This document shows, in pieces, positions 6,569 to 13,267 of a DNA stretch of 22,647 nt. Made by a program: the position numbers and the translations under genes. How positions within the stretch are numbered: position 1 is the stretch's first letter; the number at the start of each line of letters is the position of its first letter. This DNA is from JALSKU01 sp964556545 (GTDB lineage: Bacteria; Campylobacterota; Campylobacteria; Campylobacterales; JALSKU01). Below the pieces are notes generated by a model. That model did no database searches. It worked only from the letters and a program-made list of their open reading frames with translations, and was not told where the DNA came from. The DNA lies in assembly GCA_964556545.1 (NCBI GenBank), contig CAZKWE010000080.1, positions 1 to 22,647 on the forward strand, read 5' to 3'.

Positions 6569-7399
6569 ATGGCGATTAAAACATACAAACCATATACTCC
6601 AAGCAGAAGATATATGACAGGACTTGAGAGTAGCGATATCACTTCCAAACCAAGTGTTCCTAAACTTTTAAAGAGATTAAAACCGGGTACGGGAAGAAAC
6701 AATAACGGAAGAATAACTTCAAGGCATAAAGAAGCCGGTGTTAAAAAGCTTTATAGAATTATAGACTTTAAACGAAGAAAGTTTGGAGTCCCGGGAGTTG
6801 TAGCTTCTATAGAATACGATCCGTACAGAAACTGCAGAATAGCATTGATAAACTATAAAGATGGCGACAAAAGATATATACTTCAACCATCAGGTTTAAA
6901 AGTTGGTGATGAAATTGCTGCAGCTGAAAGCGGTTTGGATATCAAGCCCGGAAATGCAATGAAACTTAAAAATATCCCTGTCGGTACTATTATCCACAAT
7001 ATTGAACTTAAAATCGGTAAGGGCGGACAGATAGCCAGAAGTGCAGGAGGATATGCTCAATTGATGGGAAAAGAAGATAAGTATGTAATTCTAAGACTTC
7101 CCAGCGGAGAAATGAGACAAGTACTTAGTGAATGTATGGCAACTATCGGTGTTGTCGGTAATGAAGATTGGGCAAATGTTGTCATAGGAAAAGCAGGTAG
7201 AAACAGACACAGAGGTATAAGACCTCAGACCAGAGGTAGTGCTATGAACCCTATAGATCACCCGCATGGTGGTGGTGAAGGTAAAACCAACTCAGGTCGT
7301 CATCCTGTTACACCTTGGGGTAAACCTACAAAAGGTTTCAAGACAAGAAAGAAAAAAGCCAGCGATAAGCTCATAATATCTAGAAGAAAAGGAAAATAG
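6569..7399 (+). CDS. rplB: 50S ribosomal protein L2
   Basis: This 276-residue protein is L2, which is required for subunit association and peptidyl transferase activity. The RNA-binding core (KPLKRLKPGTGRNNNGRIT type motifs, YDPYRNCRIALINYKDGDKRYI) and the C-terminal HPHGGGEGKTNSGRHPVTPWG segment are diagnostic. The key histidine is near residue 233. The length is the same as in other bacteria. GGAGG at 6559-6563 precedes the ATG. The gene ends directly against rpsS with no spacer. Confidence 0.99.
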   Translation: MAIKTYKPYTPSRRYMTGLESSDITSKPSVPKLLKRLKPGTGRNNNGRITSRHKEAGVKKLYRIIDFKRRKFGVPGVVASIEYDPYRNCRIALINYKDGDKRYILQPSGLKVGDEIAAAESGLDIKPGNAMKLKNIPVGTIIHNIELKIGKGGQIARSAGGYAQLMGKEDKYVILRLPSGEMRQVLSECMATIGVVGNEDWANVVIGKAGRNRHRGIRPQTRGSAMNPIDHPHGGGEGKTNSGRHPVTPWGKPTKGFKTRKKKASDKLIISRRKGK

Positions 7400-7681
7400 A
7401 TGGCAAGAAGTCTAAAAAAAGGTCCTTTTGTCGACGATCATTTGATGAAAAAAGTTATAAAATCAAAAGAAACAAAAGATACTAAACCTATAAAAACATG
7501 GTCAAGAAGAAGTACAATTATTCCTGATATGATGGGACTAACTATAAATGTACACAATGGTAGAAATTTTGTGCCCGTGTATATTACTGAAAATCATATC
7601 GGCTATAAACTTGGTGAGTTTGCTCCGACTAGAACTTTTAAGGGTCATAAAGGCTCAGTTCAGAAAAAGATTGGGAAGTAA
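7400..7681 (+). CDS. rpsS: 30S ribosomal protein S19
   Basis: This 93-residue protein is S19, which with S13 contacts tRNA and the 50S subunit at the head of the 30S. RSLKKGPFVDDHLMKKV at the start and IKTWSRRSTIIPDMMGLTI, NGRNFVPVYITENHIGYKLGEFAPTR downstream are typical. The start abuts the rplB stop without a gap, and AGAAGAAAAGGAAAA within the rplB end is the likely ribosome binding site. Confidence 0.98.
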   Translation: MARSLKKGPFVDDHLMKKVIKSKETKDTKPIKTWSRRSTIIPDMMGLTINVHNGRNFVPVYITENHIGYKLGEFAPTRTFKGHKGSVQKKIGK

Positions 7682-7691
7682 GGTGTAAATA

Positions 7692-8024
7692 ATGGGAAAA
7701 TCAACATTAAAATTTATAAGATTGTCACCTACAAAGGCTAGACTTATAGCAAGAGAAATTCAAGGAATGAATGCGGAACTTGCTCTTGCAAGCTTGGAAT
7801 TTATGCCGAATAAAGCTGCAAGAATAATATCTAAAGTAGTTGCAAGTGCTGTTGCAAATGGCGGATTTGAGCCTGAGGAGGTTATTATCAGTTCTTGCAG
7901 AATTGACAGAGGTCCGGTACTAAAAAGATTTAGACCAAGAGCAAGAGGTAGAGCAACTCCAATAAGAAAACCGACTTCTCACATATTTGTAGAAGTAGCA
8001 CAAGCAAATAAGAAGGATAAGTAG
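7692..8024 (+). CDS. rplV: 50S ribosomal protein L22
   Basis: This 110-residue protein is L22, whose beta-hairpin reaches into the exit tunnel near the macrolide site. Family features are FIRLSPTKARLIAREIQGMNAELALASL at the start and SSCRIDRGPVLKRFRPRARGRATPIRKPTSHI in the tunnel hairpin. The preceding gap of 10 nt carries AAGTAAGG as the ribosome binding site. It ends 1 nt before rpsC. Confidence 0.98.
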   Translation: MGKSTLKFIRLSPTKARLIAREIQGMNAELALASLEFMPNKAARIISKVVASAVANGGFEPEEVIISSCRIDRGPVLKRFRPRARGRATPIRKPTSHIFVEVAQANKKDK

Positions 8025-8025
8025 T

Positions 8026-8718
8026 ATGGGACAAAAAGTAAATCCTATCGGGCTAAGATTAGGAATCAATAGAAATTGGGATTCAAGATGGTTTCCGGGC
8101 AGCAATCTCTCAAACAATATTGGCGAAGATTACAAAATAAGAAAATTTCTTAAGAAAGAGTTATATTATGCAGGTATTTCTCAAATCATTATAGAAAGAA
8201 CTGCTAAAAAACTTAGAGTTACGGTTGTGGCTGCCAGACCCGGTATCATTATAGGTAAAAAAGGTGCTGATATAGAGAAATTAAAGTCTAAATTAGTCAA
8301 GCTAATAGGTAAAGATGTAAATGTAAATATTCAGGAAGTAAGAAGAAGCGGAAGTGATGCTCAGCTTGCAGCCGAAAATGTAGCTATGCAGTTAGAAAGA
8401 AGAATAGCTTTTAGAAGAGCTATGAAAAAAGTTATGCAAAATGCTTTAAAATCCGGAGCCAAAGGTATAAAAGTACAGGTTGCCGGAAGATTGGGCGGGG
8501 CTGAAATGGCAAGAACCGAATGGTATCTTGAAGGAAGAGTGCCGTTGCATACACTAAGAGCAAAAATCGAGTACGGTTTTGCAGAGGCTCAAACAGCATA
8601 CGGTATCATAGGTGTTAAGGTCTGGATATTCAAAGGTGAAGTTTTGACTAAGGGAATTGCCCCTGAGCCAAAAGATAAACCAAGACGAGATAATCGTAGA
8701 AATAGAAGAGGTAAATAG
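8026..8718 (+). CDS. rpsC: 30S ribosomal protein S3
   Basis: This 230-residue protein is S3, at the mRNA entrance of the 30S subunit. GQKVNPIGLRLGINRNWDSRW starts the protein, the KH domain has its GxxG loop as GKKG at residues 77-80, and the C-terminal domain contains KGIKVQVAGRLGGAEMAR and the LHTLRAKIEYGFAEAQTAYG segment. The tail is Lys/Arg rich. It lies 1 nt after rplV and 2 nt before rplP, with AAGGATAAG upstream as the ribosome binding site. Confidence 0.99.
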   Translation: MGQKVNPIGLRLGINRNWDSRWFPGSNLSNNIGEDYKIRKFLKKELYYAGISQIIIERTAKKLRVTVVAARPGIIIGKKGADIEKLKSKLVKLIGKDVNVNIQEVRRSGSDAQLAAENVAMQLERRIAFRRAMKKVMQNALKSGAKGIKVQVAGRLGGAEMARTEWYLEGRVPLHTLRAKIEYGFAEAQTAYGIIGVKVWIFKGEVLTKGIAPEPKDKPRRDNRRNRRGK

Positions 8719-8720
8719 CC

Positions 8721-9146
8721 ATGTTAATGCCAAAAAGAACAAAATACAGAAAACAGCAAAAAGGTAGAAACAGAGGTAAGTCATACAGAGGAAGCTCTAT
8801 AGCATTTGGCGAAATTGCTTTAAAAGCTGTGGAAGCAGGAAGAATAAACTCCAGACAGATAGAAGCTGCCAGGATTGCGATGACAAGAAAAGTTAACAGA
8901 ATGGCTAAAAGCTGGATTAGAGTTTTTCCGGATAAGCCGATAACCAGTAAGCCTCTTGAAGTAAGAATGGGTAAAGGTAAGGGTGCAGTTGATCAGTGGG
9001 TTATGAATATCAAACCGGGAAGAATTATATTTGAAATGGCCGGAGTCAATGAGAATCTAGCCAGAGCCGCTTTAACCCTGGCAATGCACAAGTTACCATT
9101 TAAAACAAAAATAGTTACTAGGGATGGCGAAAATGAAATATACTGA
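8721..9146 (+). CDS. rplP: 50S ribosomal protein L16
   Basis: This 141-residue protein is L16, which organises the A-site region of the 50S subunit. MLMPKRTKYRKQQKGRNRG matches the usual MLxPKR start, which is why the ATG at 8721 is preferred to the second ATG at 8727. IEAARIAMTRKVNRMAKSWIRVFPDKPITSKPLEVRMGKGKG is diagnostic. The 3' end overlaps the start of rpmC by 14 nt (23 nt if the upstream ATG of rpmC is used). Confidence 0.98.
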   Translation: MLMPKRTKYRKQQKGRNRGKSYRGSSIAFGEIALKAVEAGRINSRQIEAARIAMTRKVNRMAKSWIRVFPDKPITSKPLEVRMGKGKGAVDQWVMNIKPGRIIFEMAGVNENLARAALTLAMHKLPFKTKIVTRDGENEIY

Positions 9147-9330
9147 TTTGAAAGATAAAAGTTTAAAAGAGTTAAATGAATTGTTAAAAGAGAAAAAGGT
9201 GCTGATTTTTAAACTTAGAGCTAAGCTTAAAACAATGCAGCTAACAAATCCGAATGAGATAAAAGAAGCAAAGCGTGATATCGCAAGAATCAATACAGCG
9301 ATCACTGCTCTTCAAAATAACAATAAATAA
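9133..9330 (+). CDS. rpmC: 50S ribosomal protein L29
   Basis: This 65-residue protein is L29, a two-helix protein at the tunnel exit next to L23. The visible helical hairpin is KYTDLKDKSLKELNELLKEKK, then KLKTMQLTNPNEIKEAKRDIARINTAI. The ATG at 9133 is chosen because L29 homologues begin MKYT and AGGGA lies eight bases upstream. An in-frame ATG at 9124 would add MAK. The gene begins inside the 3' end of rplP, so translation is probably coupled. Confidence 0.93.
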   Translation: MKYTDLKDKSLKELNELLKEKKVLIFKLRAKLKTMQLTNPNEIKEAKRDIARINTAITALQNNNK

Positions 9331-9340
9331 GGTTCGAAAA

Positions 9341-9628
9341 ATGGCTTCTTTAAAAAGAGTAATACAAGGTGTAGTAGTCAGTAAAGCTGGAGATAAAACA
9401 GCTACTGTTATGGTTGAAAGAAGAGTTATGCATCCTAGATATAGAAAATTTGTTAAGAGATTTAAAAAATATCTGGTACATGACGAGAATAATCAGGCAA
9501 CTGTCGGTGATATTGTAAGTGCCATAGAGTGTAGACCCATAAGCAAGAAAAAAGCTTATAGACTAAAAAGTATCGAAGGTGTTGATATGAATATCAAAAA
9601 AGTAGATACTGAAGTTGTAGGAGAATAG
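9341..9628 (+). CDS. rpsQ: 30S ribosomal protein S17
   Basis: This 95-residue protein is S17, a primary 16S rRNA binder of OB-fold type. LKRVIQGVVVSKAGDKTATVMVERRVMHPRYRKFVKRFKKYLVHDE and the later GDIVSAIECRPISKKKAYRL are family signatures. The ATG at 9341 (MASLKR) is taken as the start. The frame is open further upstream to 9275, but that part overlaps rpmC, and S17 proteins do not carry such an extension. AAGG at about 9329-9332 serves as the ribosome binding site. Confidence 0.97.
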   Translation: MASLKRVIQGVVVSKAGDKTATVMVERRVMHPRYRKFVKRFKKYLVHDENNQATVGDIVSAIECRPISKKKAYRLKSIEGVDMNIKKVDTEVVGE

Positions 9629-9629
9629 T

Positions 9630-9998
9630 ATGATCCAGAGCTTTACAAGATTAAAAATCGCTGACAACAGCGGTGCTAAAGAGATAATGTGTATAAAGGT
9701 TTTAGGCGGAAGCAAAAGAAGATATGCGACTTTGGGTGATGTTATTGTAGCTTCAGTTAAAAAAGCTATACCAAACGGTAAGGTAAAAAAAGGCCAAGTT
9801 GTAAAAGCTGTTATAGTAAGGACAAAAAAAGAGGTTCAAAGAGAAAATGGATCTCTTATAAGATTTGATGAGAATGCAGCTGTTATACTTGATGCCAAAA
9901 AAGAGCCTATAGGAACAAGGATATTTGGTCCGGTTGGCAGAGAGATAAGATATGCTAATTTTATGAAAATAGTTTCACTTGCACCGGAGGTACTGTAA
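9630..9998 (+). CDS. rplN: 50S ribosomal protein L14
   Basis: This 122-residue protein is L14, the exact length found in most bacteria. It sits at the subunit interface and is a docking site for silencing factor RsfS. The MIQSFTRLKIADNSGAKEIMCIKVLGG start and the RFDENAAVILDAKKEPIGTRIFGPVGREIR segment are diagnostic. It begins 1 nt after rpsQ with GGAG upstream, and its last base is the first base of rplX (TAATG). Confidence 0.99.
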   Translation: MIQSFTRLKIADNSGAKEIMCIKVLGGSKRRYATLGDVIVASVKKAIPNGKVKKGQVVKAVIVRTKKEVQRENGSLIRFDENAAVILDAKKEPIGTRIFGPVGREIRYANFMKIVSLAPEVL

Positions 9999-10231
9999 TG
10001 GCTGTAAAATTTAAAATAAAAAAAGGTGATAAAGTAAAAGTTATTGCCGGGGATGACAAAGGCAAGGTTGCTGAAGTTTTACAGGTTTTGCCAAAAACTT
10101 CGCAAGTTATAGTATCCGGATGTAAAATAGTCAAAAAAGCTGTAAAACCAAGTGAAAAAAATCAAAACGGCGGTTTTGTCAGTATTGAAAAGCCTATACA
10201 TATTTCAAATGTACAAAAAGTTGAGGATTAG
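9998..10231 (+). CDS. rplX: 50S ribosomal protein L24
   Basis: This 77-residue protein is L24, the initiator of 50S assembly. It contains a KOW motif (KIKKGDKVKVIAGDDKGKVAEVLQV). It is shorter than E. coli L24 (104 residues), ending soon after NGGFVSIEKPIHISNVQKV, which is usual for the Campylobacterota form. GGAGG in the rplN end provides the ribosome binding site, and the start codon overlaps the rplN stop. Confidence 0.96.
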   Translation: MAVKFKIKKGDKVKVIAGDDKGKVAEVLQVLPKTSQVIVSGCKIVKKAVKPSEKNQNGGFVSIEKPIHISNVQKVED

Positions 10232-10234
10232 TAG

Positions 10235-10783
10235 ATGGATAGATTGAAAAAAAGATATAACGAAGAGATAAAGCCCGCTCTTGCAAAAGAGTTGGATATA
10301 AAAAATCCTATGCTAATACCTGCTATTGAAAAAGTTATCATCAGTGTCGGTGCGGGAGAGTTTGCAAAAGATGCAAAAATTTTACAAAATATCCAAGATA
10401 CTATCTCTTTGATAGCGGGTCAACATGCAGTAGTTACGGTTGCTAAAAAATCAGTTGCCGGATTTAAAGTCAGAGAAGGTTATCCGGTAGGAGTTAAGGT
10501 TACTCTCAGAAAAGATAGAATGTATACTTTTCTTGACAAACTTATCTCTATAGCACTTCCAAGAGTGAAAGACTTTAGAGGTTTGAGCGTAAGTGGTTTT
10601 GACGGCAGAGGAAACTATAACTTCGGACTTGATGAACAGTTGATATTTCCTGAGATAGAGTATGACTTTATCCTGAGAACTCATGGTATGAATATAACCA
10701 TAGTAACAACTGCGACTGAAGATAAAAGTGCTTTTAAATTATTGGAACTCATTGGAATTCCGTTTGCAAAAGGAAGAAAATAA
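10235..10783 (+). CDS. rplE: 50S ribosomal protein L5
   Basis: This 182-residue protein is L5, a 5S rRNA binder in the central protuberance. Family motifs are AIEKVIISVGAGEFAKD, AGQHAVVTVAKKSVAGFKVREGYPVGVKVTLR, LPRVKDFRGLS and the C-terminal EIEYDFILRTHGMNITIVTTA. GAGG lies upstream in the rplX end. The stop overlaps the rpsN ATG by one base. No S8-type regulatory site is apparent in the 3-nt gap before it, unlike the E. coli spc operon. Confidence 0.98.
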   Translation: MDRLKKRYNEEIKPALAKELDIKNPMLIPAIEKVIISVGAGEFAKDAKILQNIQDTISLIAGQHAVVTVAKKSVAGFKVREGYPVGVKVTLRKDRMYTFLDKLISIALPRVKDFRGLSVSGFDGRGNYNFGLDEQLIFPEIEYDFILRTHGMNITIVTTATEDKSAFKLLELIGIPFAKGRK

Positions 10784-10968
10784 TGGCTAAGAAATCAATG
10801 ATAGCAAAAAATGCAAGAAAACCAAAATTCGGTGTAAGAGCTTACACAAGATGTCAAATCTGCGGAAGACCGCATTCGGTTTATAAAGATTTTGGTATTT
10901 GTAGAGTTTGTCTTAGAAAAATGGCTAACGAAGGGTTGATTCCCGGACTTAAAAAAGCTAGTTGGTAA
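10783..10968 (+). CDS. rpsN: 30S ribosomal protein S14, type Z (zinc-binding form)
   Basis: This 61-residue protein is S14 of the short zinc-ribbon type. The four metal ligands are visible as CQIC (residues 24-27) and CRVC (40-43). The rest (GVRAYTRCQICGRPHSVYKDFGICRVCLRKMANEGLIPGLKKASW) is typical. S14 binds in the 30S head. No zinc-free paralogue is present in the window. It overlaps rplE by one base and is followed by rpsH after 9 nt. Confidence 0.98.
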   Translation: MAKKSMIAKNARKPKFGVRAYTRCQICGRPHSVYKDFGICRVCLRKMANEGLIPGLKKASW

Positions 10969-10977
10969 GGATTATAA

Positions 10978-11373
10978 ATGATAAATGATATGGTATCTGA
11001 TGCATTGACCAGGATAAGAAATGCTTCTATGAGAGGTTTGGAAAATACAACTTTGCTTCATTCTAATTTAGTTGAAGCAGTACTTAGAATTTTCAAAGAA
11101 AAAGGCTATATTGAAGATTATAGCATAAAAGAAGAAAATGTTAAAAAATTTATAAATGTTACACTTAAGTATGATGAAAACGGAAAAAGTGTAATTACTG
11201 AAGTGAAGAAAATTTCAAAGCCGGGAAGAAGAGTTTATAAACCTTCAAATGAAATAAAGAAATTTAAAAATGGATATGGTACGACAGTAGTCAGCACATC
11301 AAAAGGTGTGTTGAGTAATGATGAAGCATATAAAATGGGAGTTGGTGGCGAAGTGCTTTGCAGCATTTGGTAA
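10978..11373 (+). CDS. rpsH: 30S ribosomal protein S8
   Basis: This 131-residue protein is S8, a primary binder of the 16S central domain. MINDMVSDALTRIRNASMRG, the KEKGYIEDY segment and the C-terminal GVLSNDEAYKMGVGGEVLCSIW are diagnostic. AAGGATT precedes the ATG. It is followed by a 58-nt gap that is longer than most in the cluster and can fold into an extended hairpin. S8 autoregulates in E. coli, so that gap is of interest. Confidence 0.98.
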   Translation: MINDMVSDALTRIRNASMRGLENTTLLHSNLVEAVLRIFKEKGYIEDYSIKEENVKKFINVTLKYDENGKSVITEVKKISKPGRRVYKPSNEIKKFKNGYGTTVVSTSKGVLSNDEAYKMGVGGEVLCSIW

Positions 11374-11375
11374 CC

Positions 11376-11415
11376 TTTGTTTATGGCATTCAAGCGATAT
11401 TTGCTTGTAGACAAA
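11376..11415 (+). promoter_or_regulatory. extended hairpin between rpsH and rplF
   Basis: An outer stem pairs 11376-11383 (TTTGTTTA) with 11408-11415 (TAGACAAA), with one G-U pair. An inner stem pairs 11391-11397 (CAAGCGA) with 11401-11407 (TTGCTTG), with one G-U pair and a TAT loop. The two stems are contiguous on the 3' side and separated by a 7-nt bulge (TGGCATT) on the 5' side. No U tract follows and the rplF ribosome binding site comes shortly after, so control of translation or an RNA processing site is more likely than termination. Confidence 0.45.
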
Positions 11416-11431
11416 TAAAAAAAGGAAAGAT

Positions 11432-11965
11432 ATGTCAAGAATAGGTAAATTACCTGTAGATATTCCAGCCGGTATCGAAGTGAGAATGGATGGAAGTAAA
11501 ATAGTTTTTAAAAAAGGGAATGTTCAAAAAGAGTTGGACACTAAAGATAATGTTATAGTCAAGATTGAAAACAACCAAATAGTTTTTTTACCCAAGGGTG
11601 ATGACAGACAAAGTAAAGCTTTTTGGGGAACATACAGATCAATTTCTTCCAATATCATCACCGGATTGACAACCGGATTTGAGAAAAAACTTGAAATTAA
11701 CGGTGTTGGATACAGAGCGGCCGTAAAAGGCAATACTTTAGAGTTATTGCTTGGTTTCTCTCATCCTGTAAATTATGATATACCAAAAGATATAACAATA
11801 AATGTAGAAAAAAATATAATTTCCGTAAAAGGTGATGACAAACAATTAGTAGGTCAAGTAGCAGCTGATATAAGAAGTTTCAGACCACCGGAGCCATATA
11901 AAGGCAAAGGTGTTAAATATGTTGATGAAACTATCATTAGAAAAGCCGGAAAAACCGGTAAATAA
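11432..11965 (+). CDS. rplF: 50S ribosomal protein L6
   Basis: This 177-residue protein is L6, with its two tandem RNA-binding domains near the factor-binding site. MSRIGKLPVDIPAGIEV at the start, the KKLEINGVGYRAAVKGNTLELLLGFSHPV centre and the C-terminal RSFRPPEPYKGKGVKYVDETIIRKAGKTGK are diagnostic. AAAGGAAAGAT upstream is the ribosome binding site. It follows the structured 58-nt gap after rpsH. Confidence 0.98.
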   Translation: MSRIGKLPVDIPAGIEVRMDGSKIVFKKGNVQKELDTKDNVIVKIENNQIVFLPKGDDRQSKAFWGTYRSISSNIITGLTTGFEKKLEINGVGYRAAVKGNTLELLLGFSHPVNYDIPKDITINVEKNIISVKGDDKQLVGQVAADIRSFRPPEPYKGKGVKYVDETIIRKAGKTGK

Positions 11966-11979
11966 TAAAAGGTAGAAAA

Positions 11980-12336
11980 ATGAGAGAAAAATTATTAAAA
12001 CAGAAAAATGCCTTGAGAATAAAGAGAAAAAGAAGAATAAGAGGAAAAATCAGCGGTACTCCGACAAAGCCTAGAGTTTCAATCTTTAAATCAAACAGAC
12101 ATCTTTATGCTCAGGCTATTGATGATGTAAACGGTGTAACACTCTGTGCTGTTGATGGCAAAAAACTTGGATTTAAAGCAAATATCCAAAGTGCCAAAGA
12201 AGTAGGAAAAGTTTTTGCCGAAACTTTAAAAGAGAATAAAATCGAAACAGCGGTATTTGATAGAAACGGCTATCAGTATAACGGTGTTGTAGTTGCATTT
12301 GCAGATGCCCTTAGAGATAACGGCATTAAGTTGTAA
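11980..12336 (+). CDS. rplR: 50S ribosomal protein L18
   Basis: This 118-residue protein is L18, which binds 5S rRNA with L5. It has a basic N-terminus (KQKNALRIKRKRRIRGKISGT), then the family motifs PRVSIFKSNRHLYAQAIDDVNGVTL and VFDRNGYQYNGVVVAFADALRDNGI. AAAAGG upstream serves as the ribosome binding site. It is followed by rpsE after 13 nt. Confidence 0.98.
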   Translation: MREKLLKQKNALRIKRKRRIRGKISGTPTKPRVSIFKSNRHLYAQAIDDVNGVTLCAVDGKKLGFKANIQSAKEVGKVFAETLKENKIETAVFDRNGYQYNGVVVAFADALRDNGIKL

Positions 12337-12349
12337 AAAAGAGGAACTA

Positions 12350-12790
12350 ATGGAAAAATATAACAGAGAAGAGTTTGAAGAAGTAATTGTTAATATAGGT
12401 AGAGTTGCCAAGGTTGTTAAAGGTGGTAGGAGATTTCGATTTACCGCTTTGGTTGTTATCGGAGATAAAAAAGGAAATGTCGGATACGGTTTCGGAAAAG
12501 CAAAGGAAGTCCCCGATGCTATAAAAAAAGCCGTAGATGACGCTTTTAAAAATATTATAAATGTTAATATCAAGGGATCGACTATTTCGCATGATATTGA
12601 AGTAAAATTCAATGCCAGCAGAATACTTTTAAAACCGGCAAGCGAAGGTACCGGTATTATTGCGGGTGGTGCAACAAGACCGGTTGTGGAATTGGCAGGT
12701 ATAAAGGATATATTGACCAAATCACTTGGATCAAATAATGCTGCTAATGTTGTAAGAGCAACTATAAAAGCTCTTAGCATGTTAAAATAA
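12350..12790 (+). CDS. rpsE: 30S ribosomal protein S5
   Basis: This 146-residue protein is S5, which affects decoding accuracy and mRNA unwinding. The double-stranded RNA-binding N-domain (VVKGGRRFRFTALVVIGDKKGNVGYGFGKAKEVPDAI) and the C-domain (LKPASEGTGIIAGGATRPVVELAGIKDILTKSLGS) are clear. ATG at 12350 is chosen because GAGGA lies at 12341-12345. The frame is open upstream to 12293, but that would overlap rplR and is not part of S5. The N-terminus is about 20 residues shorter than in E. coli. The next gene is rplO, so no rpmD (L30) is present. Confidence 0.98.
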   Translation: MEKYNREEFEEVIVNIGRVAKVVKGGRRFRFTALVVIGDKKGNVGYGFGKAKEVPDAIKKAVDDAFKNIINVNIKGSTISHDIEVKFNASRILLKPASEGTGIIAGGATRPVVELAGIKDILTKSLGSNNAANVVRATIKALSMLK

Positions 12791-12801
12791 AAGGATTGTC
12801 T

Positions 12802-13203
12802 ATGGCATTACACAATTTAGAAAAAGCTGAAAATTCAACTTTCAAAAAGAAAAGAGTAGGTAGAGGCCAGGGAAGCGGTATGGGAAAAACTGCTTCAAGA
12901 GGTGCAAATGGCCAAAAAAGCAGAACGGGATATAGTAAAAAAAGAGGATTTGAAGGCGGACAACAGCCACTTCAAAGAAGACTTCCGAAAGTAGGTTTTA
13001 CAACAAAAATAATCAAGCCGTATGTTATCAATATCAAGAAAGTAACAAAGATTGCAGAATTAGAAGAGATAACTCTTGAAAATATCAAAAAAATACATAA
13101 AATCCAAAACAGTATAACAAAAGTTAAACTTATAGGTGAAGGTGCCAGCGAATTATCTTCCAAAATAAAAGATGACAGAGTTATAACAAGCAGAAGAAGT
13201 TAA
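12802..13203 (+). CDS. rplO: 50S ribosomal protein L15
   Basis: This 133-residue protein is L15, a late 50S assembly protein. The glycine-rich N-terminal extension (RVGRGQGSGMGKTASRGANGQKSRTG, then GFEGGQQPLQRRLPKVGF) is diagnostic. ATG at 12802 is taken as the start because AAGGA at 12791-12795 is ideally spaced. A TTG two codons earlier is in frame but lies against the ribosome binding site. In this lineage it directly follows rpsE. Confidence 0.97.
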   Translation: MALHNLEKAENSTFKKKRVGRGQGSGMGKTASRGANGQKSRTGYSKKRGFEGGQQPLQRRLPKVGFTTKIIKPYVINIKKVTKIAELEEITLENIKKIHKIQNSITKVKLIGEGASELSSKIKDDRVITSRRS

Positions 13204-13216
13204 CAAGCAGTGAATA

Positions 13217-13248
13217 GCGGAAGAAAATGATTTTTATCTTTCTTTCGC
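13217..13248 (+). terminator. hairpin between rplO and secY, possible partial terminator or attenuator
   Basis: Left arm 13217-13226 (GCGGAAGAAA) pairs with 13239-13248 (TTTCTTTCGC), with one G-U pair, and the interior can add a GAT/ATC pairing. The 3' side continues CTTTTATT, a short U-rich run, and the secY ribosome binding site AAGGAG follows immediately. Complete termination would cut secY and infA off from a promoter, so read-through, processing or translational control is plausible. Confidence 0.4.
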
Positions 13249-13267
13249 CTTTTATTAAGGAGAATTA

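Noticed and set aside
9275..9340. Upstream extension of the S17 reading frame
   Set aside because: It overlaps rpmC, and S17 proteins begin at the MASLKR position, which has its own ribosome binding site.
12293..12349. Upstream extension of the S5 reading frame
   Set aside because: It overlaps the end of rplR, and the ATG at 12350 has GAGGA at ideal spacing and the expected N-terminus.
12226..12780. 184-codon minus-strand open frame opposite rpsE
   Set aside because: It is antisense to an unmistakable S5 gene, has no ribosome binding site context, and its composition is that of a mirrored r-protein gene.
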